NCBI RefSeq assembly: GCF_900156625.1
Contig: NZ_FTOB01000004.1
Span: forward strand, 744,001-808,000
Length of the DNA stretch: 64,000 bases
Reading direction: 5' to 3'
Origin: Zobellia uliginosa
GTDB lineage: Bacteria; Bacteroidota; Bacteroidia; Flavobacteriales; Flavobacteriaceae
Shown: piece by piece, positions 27,651-37,500 of the stretch
How positions within the stretch are numbered: position 1 is the stretch's first letter
Layout of the letters: every line of letters begins with the position of its first letter
Notes under the pieces: model-generated
Seen by the model: the letters and a program-made list of their open reading frames with translations, nothing else
Database searches by the model: none
Told to the model about the DNA's origin: nothing
Program-made: the position numbers and the translations under genes

Positions 27651-28043
27651 ATGAAAATGATTCGAATATTGATTATCGAAGACGACGATGTTACCAACTT
27701 TATTACAGAAACCAAGTTGAACGAAATAGGACTGTATCATATAGCCATTGTAACCAATGGCCAAATGGGAATAGACTATTTAAAGGGCAACGATTGTCCG
27801 GATTTAATTTTATTGGACATAAATATGCCAATTCTAGATGGTTGGGAATTTCTTGATACTAAAAATAGATTGGGTTTGTGTCCAAATGTTCCCATCATCA
27901 TAACCACTTCATCGGGACGACCGGAAGATAGATTTAAGGCGACCACTTTTAAGGATATCTATGAGTATTTGGTAAAACCCGTGAATTTTGATGTTTTACA
28001 ACGCCTACTTTTAAACTTGGAAAAAAAGAAACTTGAATGTTAG
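27651..28043 (+). CDS. Single-domain response regulator, CheY/Rcp-like
   Basis: The 130-residue protein is a bare receiver domain: acidic pocket IIEDDDVTNFI, phosphoacceptor Asp in LILLDINMPILDGWEF, the conserved Thr/Ser in IIITTSSG and Lys in YLVKPVNFD. There is no output domain, so it passes phosphate on or signals by protein contact, as Rcp-type regulators do with phytochromes. It is cotranscribed with the PAS kinase. Confidence 0.93.
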   Translation: MKMIRILIIEDDDVTNFITETKLNEIGLYHIAIVTNGQMGIDYLKGNDCPDLILLDINMPILDGWEFLDTKNRLGLCPNVPIIITTSSGRPEDRFKATTFKDIYEYLVKPVNFDVLQRLLLNLEKKKLEC

Positions 28044-28105
28044 CTTCATTTCCGTTTTCAAATTTTTCACCTAGAATAGGATAAGCTGCTTCGATTAAAA
28101 ATGGG

Positions 28106-29722
28106 TCAATCTTTTTTGATTTCCTTATAGGTATATTGGCTTTTTTTCCAATCGATTAATGGGGAGGGATAGTATTTTACGTTCATTCGATCCAAGAAGG
28201 GGGCCTGCTGGGCTAAACGGACTTTATATTTTTCCCAATCGCGGTTTTCGGGCGTTGACCAACTCAATTCGGCATAACCTATGGCCCGCGGAAATGCTAA
28301 GTATTCAAGCTCGTCAATGTTACTAATGGTTTCCGACCATAAGGGGGCTTCAATGCCTAAAATATTTTTCAGGGGTACGCCTTCATAGGTTTCGGGAGAC
28401 CATTTATAGGCCGTATCCGTGGGGATATAGGCCGCCCAGTGCAGTCCGTGTTTAGATAGGCTGTCGTATTGCATGTCGAGATAGGCCTTTTTTGCCGGAG
28501 ACATAATAACTTTCATTCCTTTTTCTACGGCTAGGTCGGCATTTGCTTTGCTTGACCAAAACTGGGAAATTGAGGTGGAGTCTATATTTGCGGTAGCAAC
28601 CTCATCCCACCCGATCATTCGCTTGCCGTATTTCTGCACAATTTTTTCTACTTTTTCAACAAAGTACACATAGTCTTTTTTCTTGGTAACATGGCTTTCG
28701 TCTCCACCGATATGAAAATAGGGACCGGGGCTTATGGCGGAAATCTCGCGTACCACATCGTCAATAAAGGCATAGGTAGTATCTTTTCTTGTATCGAAGG
28801 TGCTGAAACCAACTCGCATACCCGTGTATAGTTTTACCTCTTTGCCATTTCCGTTTAAGAAAGGGTATGATACGGAGGCTGCATTCGTATGTCCTGGCAT
28901 GTCGATTTCAGGTACGATGGTCATATGCCGTTGGGCGGCGTAGTTGACAATATCACTATATTCTTCTTGCGTATAGAAACCTCCTGATTTTCCTCCTACT
29001 TCGGTGCTTCCCCCTACCTCCGTGAGTTTGGGCCATGATTTGATTTCAATGCGCCAACCTTGGTCATCGGATAAGTGTAAGTGCAAGACGTTGTATTTAT
29101 AATAGGCGAGAAGGTCTATATATTTTTTTACATCTTCTACACTAAAAAAATGACGGGCTACGTCAAGCATACTTCCTCTGTACTCAAAAACGGGATTGTC
29201 GATAATTTTCCCGGTGGGAATGTTCCATACTTTGTACGGGGCAACGGTATCGTTCGGTATTTCCGGTATGATTTGACGAATGGTCTGTACCCCTCTAAAA
29301 GCACCTGTTGAGGTATTCGCATTTAAAATTATGGAGTCTTTAGTGATGTACAGTTGGTAGGCCTCGGGGGCGTTCAATTCTAAACTGTCGGACCGGTTGA
29401 TGTAAATAACACCTTCGCGTTCTGGAGTATCTTCCGTATTAACGGGGATATCCAAAGAAGTCTTGGCGTGTATTTTTTCGGAAAGAAATTGACCTACTTC
29501 GGCAAAACCATCGGCGTTTTCCGAGGTATATATGGCGGTAAACTTATCTAAGGCAAAACCTGAATTTGTAGGAATGACCTTCATGGGCATCGGAATCATA
29601 GGCTCTACGGCCAAATCGGTCTGCGGTAGGTTCAAGACGCGTTTCTTTTTTTCTGGTTCGCAAGAACATAGCGCCACGAAAATACACGTGATAAACAATG
29701 CTTTGATCAAGTTAGATTTCAT
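28106..29722 (-). CDS. Beta-N-acetylhexosaminidase, GH20, lipoprotein
   Basis: The enzyme releases terminal GlcNAc/GalNAc residues. A lipoprotein signal peptide (MKSNLIKALFITCIFVALCSC) begins at the ATG at 29722; the in-frame ATG at 29791 would put 23 residues before it and is rejected. After a GH20b-type N-terminal domain (about 40-150) the catalytic TIM barrel begins at DNPVFEYRGSMLDVARHFF. HLHLSDDQGWRIEIKSWP and the catalytic Asp-Glu pair in HIGGDESH are present, with GWDEVA and WAAYIP-type strands later. It is probably anchored facing the periplasm or surface, followed downstream by nothing on this strand; SGNH hydrolase and esterase genes lie upstream. Confidence 0.94.
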   Translation of the reverse strand: MKSNLIKALFITCIFVALCSCEPEKKKRVLNLPQTDLAVEPMIPMPMKVIPTNSGFALDKFTAIYTSENADGFAEVGQFLSEKIHAKTSLDIPVNTEDTPEREGVIYINRSDSLELNAPEAYQLYITKDSIILNANTSTGAFRGVQTIRQIIPEIPNDTVAPYKVWNIPTGKIIDNPVFEYRGSMLDVARHFFSVEDVKKYIDLLAYYKYNVLHLHLSDDQGWRIEIKSWPKLTEVGGSTEVGGKSGGFYTQEEYSDIVNYAAQRHMTIVPEIDMPGHTNAASVSYPFLNGNGKEVKLYTGMRVGFSTFDTRKDTTYAFIDDVVREISAISPGPYFHIGGDESHVTKKKDYVYFVEKVEKIVQKYGKRMIGWDEVATANIDSTSISQFWSSKANADLAVEKGMKVIMSPAKKAYLDMQYDSLSKHGLHWAAYIPTDTAYKWSPETYEGVPLKNILGIEAPLWSETISNIDELEYLAFPRAIGYAELSWSTPENRDWEKYKVRLAQQAPFLDRMNVKYYPSPLIDWKKSQYTYKEIKKD

Positions 29723-29757
29723 CGAAGTAGTTTTTATGGGTTTAAGATATTTCGTGT

Positions 29758-30396
29758 CTAATTGAGGTAATCTTTTAACACGGAGTACCATATTTCATAT
29801 CCTTTAGGGTTCATGTGCAAGCCGTCTTCCACAAAAATATCCTGCTTCACCTTTCGGCCGTCGAGCATAGGCTTCCAGACATCGACATATTGCAAACGGC
29901 CGTCGGTATATGTCATTTTTTCCATCTTTCGGTTCAGCCTTTTATATTTCCTTCTTAGTTTCCAACGGGCCAAACTCGGTTTTGCGGAGATAAAAACGAT
30001 CTCGGTCTGTGGATTTTCCTTAAAGATACTGTCTTTGATCGCTGTTAGGGTACGAATAATATCTTTTGGCCTTTTTTTGTTTTGGATGTCATTGTCCCCT
30101 TCGTATATAAAAACTTTTTTGGGATGGTAGCGTAGAATAAGGTCGTCGGTAAATTGAAGTAAATCTATAGCCTGCGAGCCACCGAATCCTGAATTGATGA
30201 TCTGATGCTCGGGAAAGCGCTCTTGAAGGTCTTTCCAGACACGTATACTGGAACTTCCGGTAAACACGATACTCTCTTGTGAGGAGTCATAAAGGCTGTC
30301 GTATTTCTGTACAATGGCCTCTACCTCTTTGTTAAAAGCATTTTGGGCATGTAGGGAAAAGCTCGCTAAAAGGAATATGATAAGGGGTGTTTTCAT
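29758..30396 (-). CDS. SGNH/GDSL-family hydrolase, secreted
   Basis: The 212-residue protein has a signal peptide (MKTPLIIFLLASFSLHAQ) from the ATG at 30396. The four SGNH blocks are visible: IVFTGSSSIRVWKDL (Ser nucleophile), SGFGGSQ (Gly), EGDNDI (Asn) and EDGLHMNPKGYEIW (Asp-His). It is a carbohydrate or lipid esterase of the periplasm or exterior. Its position between GH20 and an acetyl-esterase-like gene points to deacetylation of glycans, which is inference. Confidence 0.9.
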   Translation of the reverse strand: MKTPLIIFLLASFSLHAQNAFNKEVEAIVQKYDSLYDSSQESIVFTGSSSIRVWKDLQERFPEHQIINSGFGGSQAIDLLQFTDDLILRYHPKKVFIYEGDNDIQNKKRPKDIIRTLTAIKDSIFKENPQTEIVFISAKPSLARWKLRRKYKRLNRKMEKMTYTDGRLQYVDVWKPMLDGRKVKQDIFVEDGLHMNPKGYEIWYSVLKDYLN

Positions 30397-30401
30397 TTCT
30401 T

Positions 30402-31277
30402 TTAATTGGAAGTTGAGGTGATTCCTTGGGCAACGGACCATTCATAAAATCGTTGTATCCAATGATCGGCCGGTAAACCTTGTTTTTTTAGGCCGAAGCC
30501 GTGGCCGCCTTTGGCGTACATATGTAGTTCCGGCCGTTGACCGGCTTTGATCCAAGAATTATATATTTCAATGCTCCCCGGTGCAAGGCCCAATGGGTCG
30601 TCACTGGCACAGATAACAAGCATATCTGGAGCATTTTCCGGGGCTTCCTGAACAGGGTAGGCACTTGTCCATGCGTATACAGGAACGATAAAATCGGGTC
30701 TGTCTTTGGCTTTGTAGTTATAAGCTACGCCCATGGTCACGGCGCCTCCCGCTGAAAAGCCCATAAAGCCTATTTTGTTCGGGTCTAATTGATACTTTTT
30801 AGCATTCTCCCTAACATATGAAACGGCAGAAAGTCCATCGGCAATGGACAGGGGGAAAACGGCCGCTATTTTTTCGGTTATGCGGGATGGATCGGTTTTG
30901 CTTTCGGTACTATATTCTTGAACGGCATCTTGGCCCGTGGGCACAAGGCGATACTTTAAGACGAATGCGGTTATGCCTTTATCGGCGAGCCATTTGGCAA
31001 CGTCCCTGCCTTCGCTATTGATACTGTGGGCATACAGGGCTCCGCCGGGTGCAATTATAACGGAGGTGCCATTAGGTTTTTTAGGTTGAAAAACTTGAAG
31101 CGTAGGAGTTGATACATTGGTGACCACTTCTGTTTTCCATATGTCTGAAAAGTATTGTTTTTCTTGATGCTCCCATTTTACGGTCGTACTCTCTTCATAG
31201 GGCAATTCTATAAATTCCTGGGCAAAGCTGAGCTGAACAATGATCAAGAAAGAAAATACGAGACTAAGTTTTTTCAT
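30402..31277 (-). CDS. Alpha/beta hydrolase, acetyl-esterase-like, secreted
   Basis: The 291-residue protein has a signal peptide (about 1-19, ending LSFAQ). The alpha/beta hydrolase core shows the oxyanion segment VIIAPGGALYAHS, nucleophile elbow GFMGFSAGGAV (Ser), CASDDPLGLAP (Asp) and KGGHGFGLK (His). The arrangement resembles the BD-FAE/acetylxylan esterase-like group. The substrate is unknown; it lies 5 bp from the SGNH gene, so the two are cotranscribed and may remove acyl groups from the same glycan. Confidence 0.88.
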   Translation of the reverse strand: MKKLSLVFSFLIIVQLSFAQEFIELPYEESTTVKWEHQEKQYFSDIWKTEVVTNVSTPTLQVFQPKKPNGTSVIIAPGGALYAHSINSEGRDVAKWLADKGITAFVLKYRLVPTGQDAVQEYSTESKTDPSRITEKIAAVFPLSIADGLSAVSYVRENAKKYQLDPNKIGFMGFSAGGAVTMGVAYNYKAKDRPDFIVPVYAWTSAYPVQEAPENAPDMLVICASDDPLGLAPGSIEIYNSWIKAGQRPELHMYAKGGHGFGLKKQGLPADHWIQRFYEWSVAQGITSTSN

Positions 31278-31326
31278 GTACTGTTGTTATTTATGGCCCT
31301 TAACAATAGGGGTATTGGATTACAGT

Positions 31327-32052
31327 TTAAACGGCAATGGCCAGATAGGTCAAGGCGGCTACAAGGGCACCGCACAATGGAGCTATAATAGGAATCCATG
31401 CATAACCCCAATCACTGCTTCCTTTTCCTTTTAAGGGCAAGATGGCGTGCAACAATCGCGGGCCAAAATCACGCGCCGGGTTAATGGCATAGCCCGTCGG
31501 TCCCCCAAGACCAAATCCTATGCCCATTACCAAGAGGGCTACAGGCAAAGCATCTAAGGAACCGAGTGAAATCGGTTCATCACCAAATGTACCGCCAGCA
31601 ATAAAAAACACACCAAATACCAAGACAAACGTGCCTATGGCCTCGGTAACAAAATTCCAAAAAGGACTCCTAATGGCCGGAGCGGTACAAAAGGTGGCCA
31701 GTATGGCGCCTTGGTCTTCGGTCGCATCGTAATGTTTTTTGTAACTGAGCCAAACCATAAAGTTCCCCATCATGGCCCCTAAAATTTGTGCCAACATATA
31801 ACCGGGAACCAATTGCCAACTAAATTTACCCGCTACGGCCAAAGCCAAGGTTACGGCGGGGTTTATATGGGCATGGCTTACATCCGCACTGACATATACT
31901 CCAATAAAGACGGCAATTCCCCAGGCTAAGGAAATACCTGTCCAACCCGTATCCGGTCCTTTGGTTCCTTTTAAAACTAGGTTGGCGACTACGCCATTGC
32001 CAATGAGAATAAGCAGGGCGGTGCCGATAAATTCATAGAGGTAAACGATCAT
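31327..32052 (-). CDS. MIP-family channel, glycerol-facilitator type
   Basis: The 241-residue membrane protein has about six hydrophobic segments plus both pore half-helices: HINPAVTLALAV and AINPARDFGPRL. The NPARD form of the second motif is typical of glycerol facilitators (GlpF) and not strict water channels. The gene lies just upstream of the esterase gene on the same strand (49-bp gap), so it may belong to the same unit, but no glycerol kinase gene is nearby. Confidence 0.92.
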   Translation of the reverse strand: MIVYLYEFIGTALLILIGNGVVANLVLKGTKGPDTGWTGISLAWGIAVFIGVYVSADVSHAHINPAVTLALAVAGKFSWQLVPGYMLAQILGAMMGNFMVWLSYKKHYDATEDQGAILATFCTAPAIRSPFWNFVTEAIGTFVLVFGVFFIAGGTFGDEPISLGSLDALPVALLVMGIGFGLGGPTGYAINPARDFGPRLLHAILPLKGKGSSDWGYAWIPIIAPLCGALVAALTYLAIAV

Positions 32053-32186
32053 AGTGGAGTTGTTTAGTTGGTGAAAAGATACTAAAAAAACAAAATTTTA
32101 CGCTTGTTGAAGGCGAGGGATGTCAATATTGAATACGCCTTAGGTAATTAATGGATTGATATTGAGATTTTTTTTTGAAAAGGAAA

Positions 32187-32639
32187 TCAAACATTAAATT
32201 GCTGAAGATGATGGTCTAAATGCTTGTAAAAAAGAGTGTTCCATTCTTGGGAAGTGAGTGGCCCGAAAGCATGCGATTCCTTGTTTTGAAAATGAGTGGC
32301 CCCCAGTTGTTGTGTTTTTTCCAAGTGTGCGATTAGCTTTTGTTTTTCCGCTTCAAAGTCGCGTTCATCTGCAATCAAAAATTCAGCTGCGGTACGAAGG
32401 TTTCGCTTGTAAGGTTTTGGCCCGACCACCATGTTTTTTGCGAAAAGTTTGATAATAAACTTTTTGAAGCCTTTAGGTTTCGGGTACTTGTCGGTATAGG
32501 TCATATCGTAGGCCACGTTGCAGTGGGCCATCATTTGTGCCACGTTCATCTTGCCCCATTCGTTCTGGCTTTGGGCGTTGAGGTTGTCGATGCGCGAAAC
32601 GAGTTCTTGAACATCTGTGGGGTCGAATATATTTTTCAT
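32187..32639 (-). CDS. DUF1569 protein, DinB-like fold
   Basis: The 150-residue protein matches the DUF1569 family: KMNVAQMMAHCNVAYD near the N-terminus, GPKPYKRNLRTAAEFLIAD in the middle and LTSQEWNTLFYKHLDHHLQQF at the end. The conserved His residues (MMAHCN, KHLDHHL) are arranged as in four-helix DinB-like metal sites. Cytosolic, function unknown. Confidence 0.88.
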   Translation of the reverse strand: MKNIFDPTDVQELVSRIDNLNAQSQNEWGKMNVAQMMAHCNVAYDMTYTDKYPKPKGFKKFIIKLFAKNMVVGPKPYKRNLRTAAEFLIADERDFEAEKQKLIAHLEKTQQLGATHFQNKESHAFGPLTSQEWNTLFYKHLDHHLQQFNV

Positions 32640-32799
32640 AGTGGGCTGGTTTAAAGAATAAAGACCAACAAATGAAATGGTCTGACCGAAAGATATTTAA
32701 AAAAAGTGGAACTTTTGTTTTTAGTTCGTCGGTAAAAGGGGCTTTAACTGCTTATAACGAATTAAAAGCCCGTGTTAACAAACATTTAAGATAGACATG

Positions 32800-32830
32800 T
32801 TGTCCACATTGGGGTCGTGTACTAGTTTTG
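32800..32830 (+). promoter_or_regulatory. Consensus promoter before the efflux locus
   Basis: TTG (32800-32802), a 20-nt spacer and TAGTTTTG (32823-32830) fit TTG-N19-TAnnTTTG very well. The box ends only 7 nt before the ATG at 32838, so the mRNA would have almost no 5' leader. Confidence 0.6.
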
Positions 32831-32837
32831 CTTTCAG

Positions 32838-33269
32838 ATGAAAAAAAAGGTGCTTAAATATCTTTTATCTCTTTTTGTACTACTGATAGGTGTTTGCAAT
32901 CAAACCTTTGCAAATTCACTTGTTGAAGGTAGCTTTTTTGTTTACGAGAATTATTCCAACGATGCGGGCACCGACACGGTCGATACAAGTGTCAACGAAT
33001 CGTTGCAACAAGCAATTTTCTGTTCCTCTTCTACCGAAAGACATCGCAGCCATAAGGTGGAATGTATCGATAGTGAGGAAGAAGAGAGTGAACCTACCGT
33101 TTTAAAAAAACAATCGAGTAAGGTTCCTTTTTTATGTTCGTTCTCGATTTTCTACAGAACAACTTACCTTTTTAATCGGGTAAACAGGCAATTTTCGCTT
33201 TACGAACACTTTACCTATTTATCTACGTATAAGGCCCTTCACCTCATATTCAGCGTTTTTCGACTGTGA
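32838..33269 (+). CDS. Small secreted protein of unknown function upstream of efflux genes
   Basis: The 143-residue frame has a good signal peptide (MKKKVLKYLLSLFVLLIGVC, cleavage near TFANS), then a Ser/Asp-rich polar stretch, an acidic run (DSEEEESEP) and an aromatic, basic C-terminal third (FSIFYRTTYLFNRVNRQFSL) that may be a weak membrane segment. I know no family. It contains no Met after the first. The near-leaderless promoter and position 145 bp before the RND operon leave open that it is a leader frame of that operon. Confidence 0.55.
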   Translation: MKKKVLKYLLSLFVLLIGVCNQTFANSLVEGSFFVYENYSNDAGTDTVDTSVNESLQQAIFCSSSTERHRSHKVECIDSEEEESEPTVLKKQSSKVPFLCSFSIFYRTTYLFNRVNRQFSLYEHFTYLSTYKALHLIFSVFRL

Positions 33270-33282
33270 TAGCGTAAATCGG

Positions 33283-33379
33283 GTTCGGTGGTGACTATAA
33301 GCCGAACACTCTCCCTTTTTTAAGTGCGATGCGGAACAATGCACTTGAAAAACAACCATTTTAGATGTTGTAAGACATC
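33283..33379 (+). promoter_or_regulatory. Three inverted repeats before the RND operon
   Basis: GTTCGG/CCGAAC (33283-33288 and 33302-33307) is followed 8 nt later by six T and could act as a weak attenuator. AAGTGC/GCACTT (33322-33327 and 33341-33346) and GATGT/ACATC (33364-33368 and 33375-33379) look more like repressor sites. No regulator gene is adjacent. Confidence 0.3.
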
Positions 33380-33414
33380 ATCATAAACCATTATCAAAAC
33401 TAAAATATTAAGTT

Positions 33415-34497
33415 ATGAGAAGAATTTTCATGCTCATGGGCTTGGCTGTGCTATTGCTTCACTCAAGTTGTAAATCGGAAAAAAAACACCAAGAATCGGA
33501 AACAAAATTTTTGGTAACCAGCCCCTTAAAGAAAGATACCACCATAATTAACGAATACGTTTGTCAAATACAGTCTATAAGACATATTGAACTCAGGTCG
33601 CAAGAACGGGGCTATCTACAAAAAGTGTTTGTCGATGAAGGCCAGTTCGTAAAGAAAGGCCAGTTACTCTTTCAAATTATGCCCAAACTATATAGGGCGG
33701 AGATGCAAAGGGCACAAGCGGAAGCCGAAGTGGCAAGAATAGAATATGAAAATACCAAATCGCTGGCAGATAGTAACGTAGTGTCACAAAACGAATTGGC
33801 CATGGATAAGGCCAAGCTCGACAAGGCCAATGCGGAATTGGCTTTGGCACAGGTGCATCTGGGCTTTACCGAAATACGGGCACCTTTTGATGGTATAATC
33901 GATCGCTTTCTTGTCAGGCCGGGTAGTCTACTTGAAGAAGGGGAGTTGCTTACCAGCTTATCCGACAATGGAAAAATGTGGGTGTACTTTAATGTTTCAG
34001 AACCCGAATACCTAGATTATAAAACCAATTTAAAGAATGATAGCAAGGCTACGGTAAACTTGTTGATGGCCAATCATAGGCAATTTGAACATCCGGGAAT
34101 CGTAGAAACTATCGAAGCCGATTTCAACAATGAAACAGGTAACATTCCCTTTAGGGCCACTTTTCCGAACCCAGATGGATTGCTTAGGCACGGTGAAACG
34201 GGAAATGTGCTTATGTCGGTTCCGTTAAAAGATGCATTGATCATACCGCAAAAGGCCACCTTTGAGGTGCTCGATAAAAAATATGTTTTTGTAGTGGACG
34301 ATACCAATAAGGTCGTGTCAAAAGAAATTACCATTAGCGCCGATATGCAAGACCTTTACGCCGTAAGCGAAGGCTTGAAAGAGGGCGATAAAATTTTGCT
34401 GGAAGGTTTACGTAAGGTTAGGGATAACGATGAGATATCCTACGAGTTTGAAAAGCCCGATGAGGTTCTCGCCCATCTAGAACTTTACTCTGAATAA
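33415..34497 (+). CDS. RND efflux periplasmic adaptor (membrane fusion) lipoprotein
   Basis: The 360-residue protein carries a lipoprotein signal peptide (lipobox LLHSSC). It has a lipoyl half-motif (LRSQERGYLQKVFVDEGQFV), a helical hairpin (about 90-145; QAEAEVARIEYENTKSLA), the second lipoyl half (EIRAPFDGIIDRFLVRPGSLL), then beta-barrel and membrane-proximal domains. It joins the inner membrane pump to the outer membrane channel. It is first of three genes (gaps 25 and 22 bp), all clearly one operon. Confidence 0.95.
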   Translation: MRRIFMLMGLAVLLLHSSCKSEKKHQESETKFLVTSPLKKDTTIINEYVCQIQSIRHIELRSQERGYLQKVFVDEGQFVKKGQLLFQIMPKLYRAEMQRAQAEAEVARIEYENTKSLADSNVVSQNELAMDKAKLDKANAELALAQVHLGFTEIRAPFDGIIDRFLVRPGSLLEEGELLTSLSDNGKMWVYFNVSEPEYLDYKTNLKNDSKATVNLLMANHRQFEHPGIVETIEADFNNETGNIPFRATFPNPDGLLRHGETGNVLMSVPLKDALIIPQKATFEVLDKKYVFVVDDTNKVVSKEITISADMQDLYAVSEGLKEGDKILLEGLRKVRDNDEISYEFEKPDEVLAHLELYSE

Positions 34498-34522
34498 TCT
34501 AACGTAAAAAAATAGCAAGAAT

Positions 34523-37500
34523 ATGTTTAACAAATTTATAGAAAGACCAGTGTTGTCTATCGTGATATCACTGTTCATCGTGTTCTTGGGCATGCTTGCC
34601 ATCAAGACACTGCCCATATCACAGTTCCCATCCATAGCACCACCAAGGGTAAATGTAAGTATAGCTTATCCTGGGGCCAGTGCCGAGGTATTGGTCAATT
34701 CGGTGCTGATTCCAATGGAGAAATCCATTAACGGAACGCCCGGAATGAAATACATGACATCCGATGCCACTAGTGCGGGCGAAGCTACCATTCAGGTTAT
34801 TTTTGACTTGGGCGTAGATCCCAACCAAGCCGTGGTGAGCGTTAAAAACCGTATCGAGCAGGTCACCAGTCGTTTACCGGAACTGGTACAGCGTGAAGGT
34901 ATCGTTATTTCAAAGGCACAACCCAATATGTTGATGTACGTGAACTTGTATAGCGAGGATGAACATGCCGATGAAAAGTTTCTTTACAATTATGCCAACG
35001 TAAATATACTTCCGGAATTAAAGCGAATAAAAGGTATAGGCTTGGCAAAAATATTAGGAAGCCGTCAATATGCCATGAGGGTCTGGTTAAAACCCGACCG
35101 AATGCGGGCCTATAACGTTTCCACGGAAGAAGTAATGGAAGCCTTGCAAGAGCAGAGCATTATAGGTTCGCCGGGTAGATTAGGCCGTAGTTCGGGTAAA
35201 CGCTCACAATCGCTGGAATATGTGCTGACCTATGAAGGGCGGTACAACGAGCCGAAGCAATATCAAGATGTTATTATAAAATCGAATCCTGATGGTGAAA
35301 TCCTGTACTTGAAAGATATAGCCGATGTTAATTTGGGAAGTGAGTTTTACGATATCTATTCCAACTTAGACGGGCACCCATCTGCGGCGATTACCTTAAA
35401 ACAGACCGCGGGAAGTAATGCCAACGATGTAATTGAAGCGGTTAAGGCTAAATTGGAAGAGATCAAAGGCGATAATTTTCCTAAAGGGATGGATTATGAA
35501 ATCAGTTATGATGTTTCCAGTTTCTTGAACGCCTCTATAGACAAGGTGGTGCACACCCTTGGCGAAGCCTTTATTTTGGTGGCCTTAGTGGTTTTTATCT
35601 TCTTGGGCGATTGGCGCTCTACCTTGATTCCTACCATAGCGGTTCCCGTTTCCTTGATCGGGGCGTTTTTCTTTATGCAGCTGTTCGGGCTTACGATCAA
35701 CCTTATCACACTCTTTGCCCTGGTTTTGGCGATCGGTATTGTAGTCGATAACGCTATTGTGGTGGTCGAGGCGGTACACGTAAAAATGGAAGAAGACCAT
35801 CTCTCTCCCTTTAAGGCTTCAAAGATGGTGGTGCACGAAATCAGTGGGGCTATTATCGCCATTACCTTGGTAATGACCGCTGTGTTCATTCCGGTGTCTT
35901 TTATGACCGGACCTGTGGGTGTGTTTTATCGACAGTTCGCCATTACCATGGCCACATCCATTGTTATTTCAGGGATCGTAGCCTTGACGCTTACTCCCGT
36001 ACTTTGTGCGATGATATTGAAAAATAATCACGGGGAACCCAGAAAGAAAACCCTGATGAACCGGTTCTTAGACGGGTTCAATAAACGCTTCGATAAGCTG
36101 ACGGGCAAGTATACCAACTTTCTTAAGTTGATCGTAAATCGGCGTACGGTGACTTTTGGACTATTGATCGCTTTTTGCGCGGGTATATTTTTTACGAGCA
36201 AGACCTTGCCAACAGGCTTTATACCGAATGAGGATCAAGGTATGATCTATGCTATTTTACAAACCCCTCCGGGTTCTACTCTTGAACGGACCAATGAGGT
36301 GGCCCGTAAACTGCAGAAGATAGCGGAAGAGATACCGGGTATCAGGTCGGTATCGGCCTTGGCGGGTTATGAGGTCTTGACCGAGGGTCGTGGTTCCAAT
36401 GCGGGTACCTGCCTCATCAACCTTGAAGACTGGTCGGAGCGAGAAATGTCGTCTGTCGAGATCATCGAAGAGCTTGAGGAGAAAGCAAAAGATATTCCAG
36501 GGGCTACCATTGAATTCTTTCAACCACCGGCAGTGCCCGGTTATGGAGCGGCAGGTGGTTTTGCCTTGCGCTTGTTGGATAAGACAAATTCGGGCGATTA
36601 TAAAGCGTTTGAAAAGGTCAACGATGAGTTTATGGCCGCATTGAGAAAGCGAAAAGAGCTTTCAGGGCTATTTACCTTCTTTGCGGCAAATTACCCGCAA
36701 TACGAGTTGAAAATCGATAATAAGCTCGCCATGCAAAAAGGGGTTTCCATAGCAAAAGCCATGGACAACCTTTCCATTTTGATCGGTAGTACCTACGAAC
36801 AAGGATTTGTACGTTTCGGTAGCTTTTTTAAAGTATATGTGCAATCGTCGCCCGAGTTTAGGAGGTTGCCGGCCGATGTTATGAAAATGTACGTAAAGAA
36901 CGATCATGACGAAATGGTTCCGTATTCGGCTTTTATGAAAATGGAGAAAAAGCAAGGGCTAAATGAAATTACACGCTATAACCTGTATACAACGTCCTCG
37001 ATAAACGGTTCCCCTGCATCGGGTTACAGTAGTGGTGAGGCCATTGAGGCCATCCAACAAGTGGCGGAAGAGGTATTGCCCCGTGGTTATGGTATCGATT
37101 GGGCCGGACTTTCAAAAGATGAGGTGGGACGTGGTAACGAGGTATTGTATATTTTCTTGATCGTACTGGCCTTCGTATATATGATCCTTGCCGCCCAGTA
37201 CGAGAGCTTCTTACTGCCCCTAGCCGTTATTCTATCATTGCCCGCCGGTGTTTTCGGTTCGTTTATATTGCTTAAGATGATGGGACTGTCAAACAACATT
37301 TACGCCCAAGTGGGACTGGTGATGTTAGTGGGGCTTTTGGGTAAAAATGCGGTGCTTATCGTCGAGTTTGCCGTTCAGAAGCACCAACAGGGGCTTTCGG
37401 TTCTAGAAGCGGCCATTGCCGGGGCCAAAGAGCGTTTTAGGCCAATTTTGATGACTTCCTTCGCTTTTATAGCAGGATTGATTCCCTTGGTATTCGCTAC

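Noticed and set aside
29723-29791. Extension of the GH20 gene to the ATG at 29791
   Set aside because: It would place 23 residues before a clear lipoprotein signal and overlap the SGNH gene.
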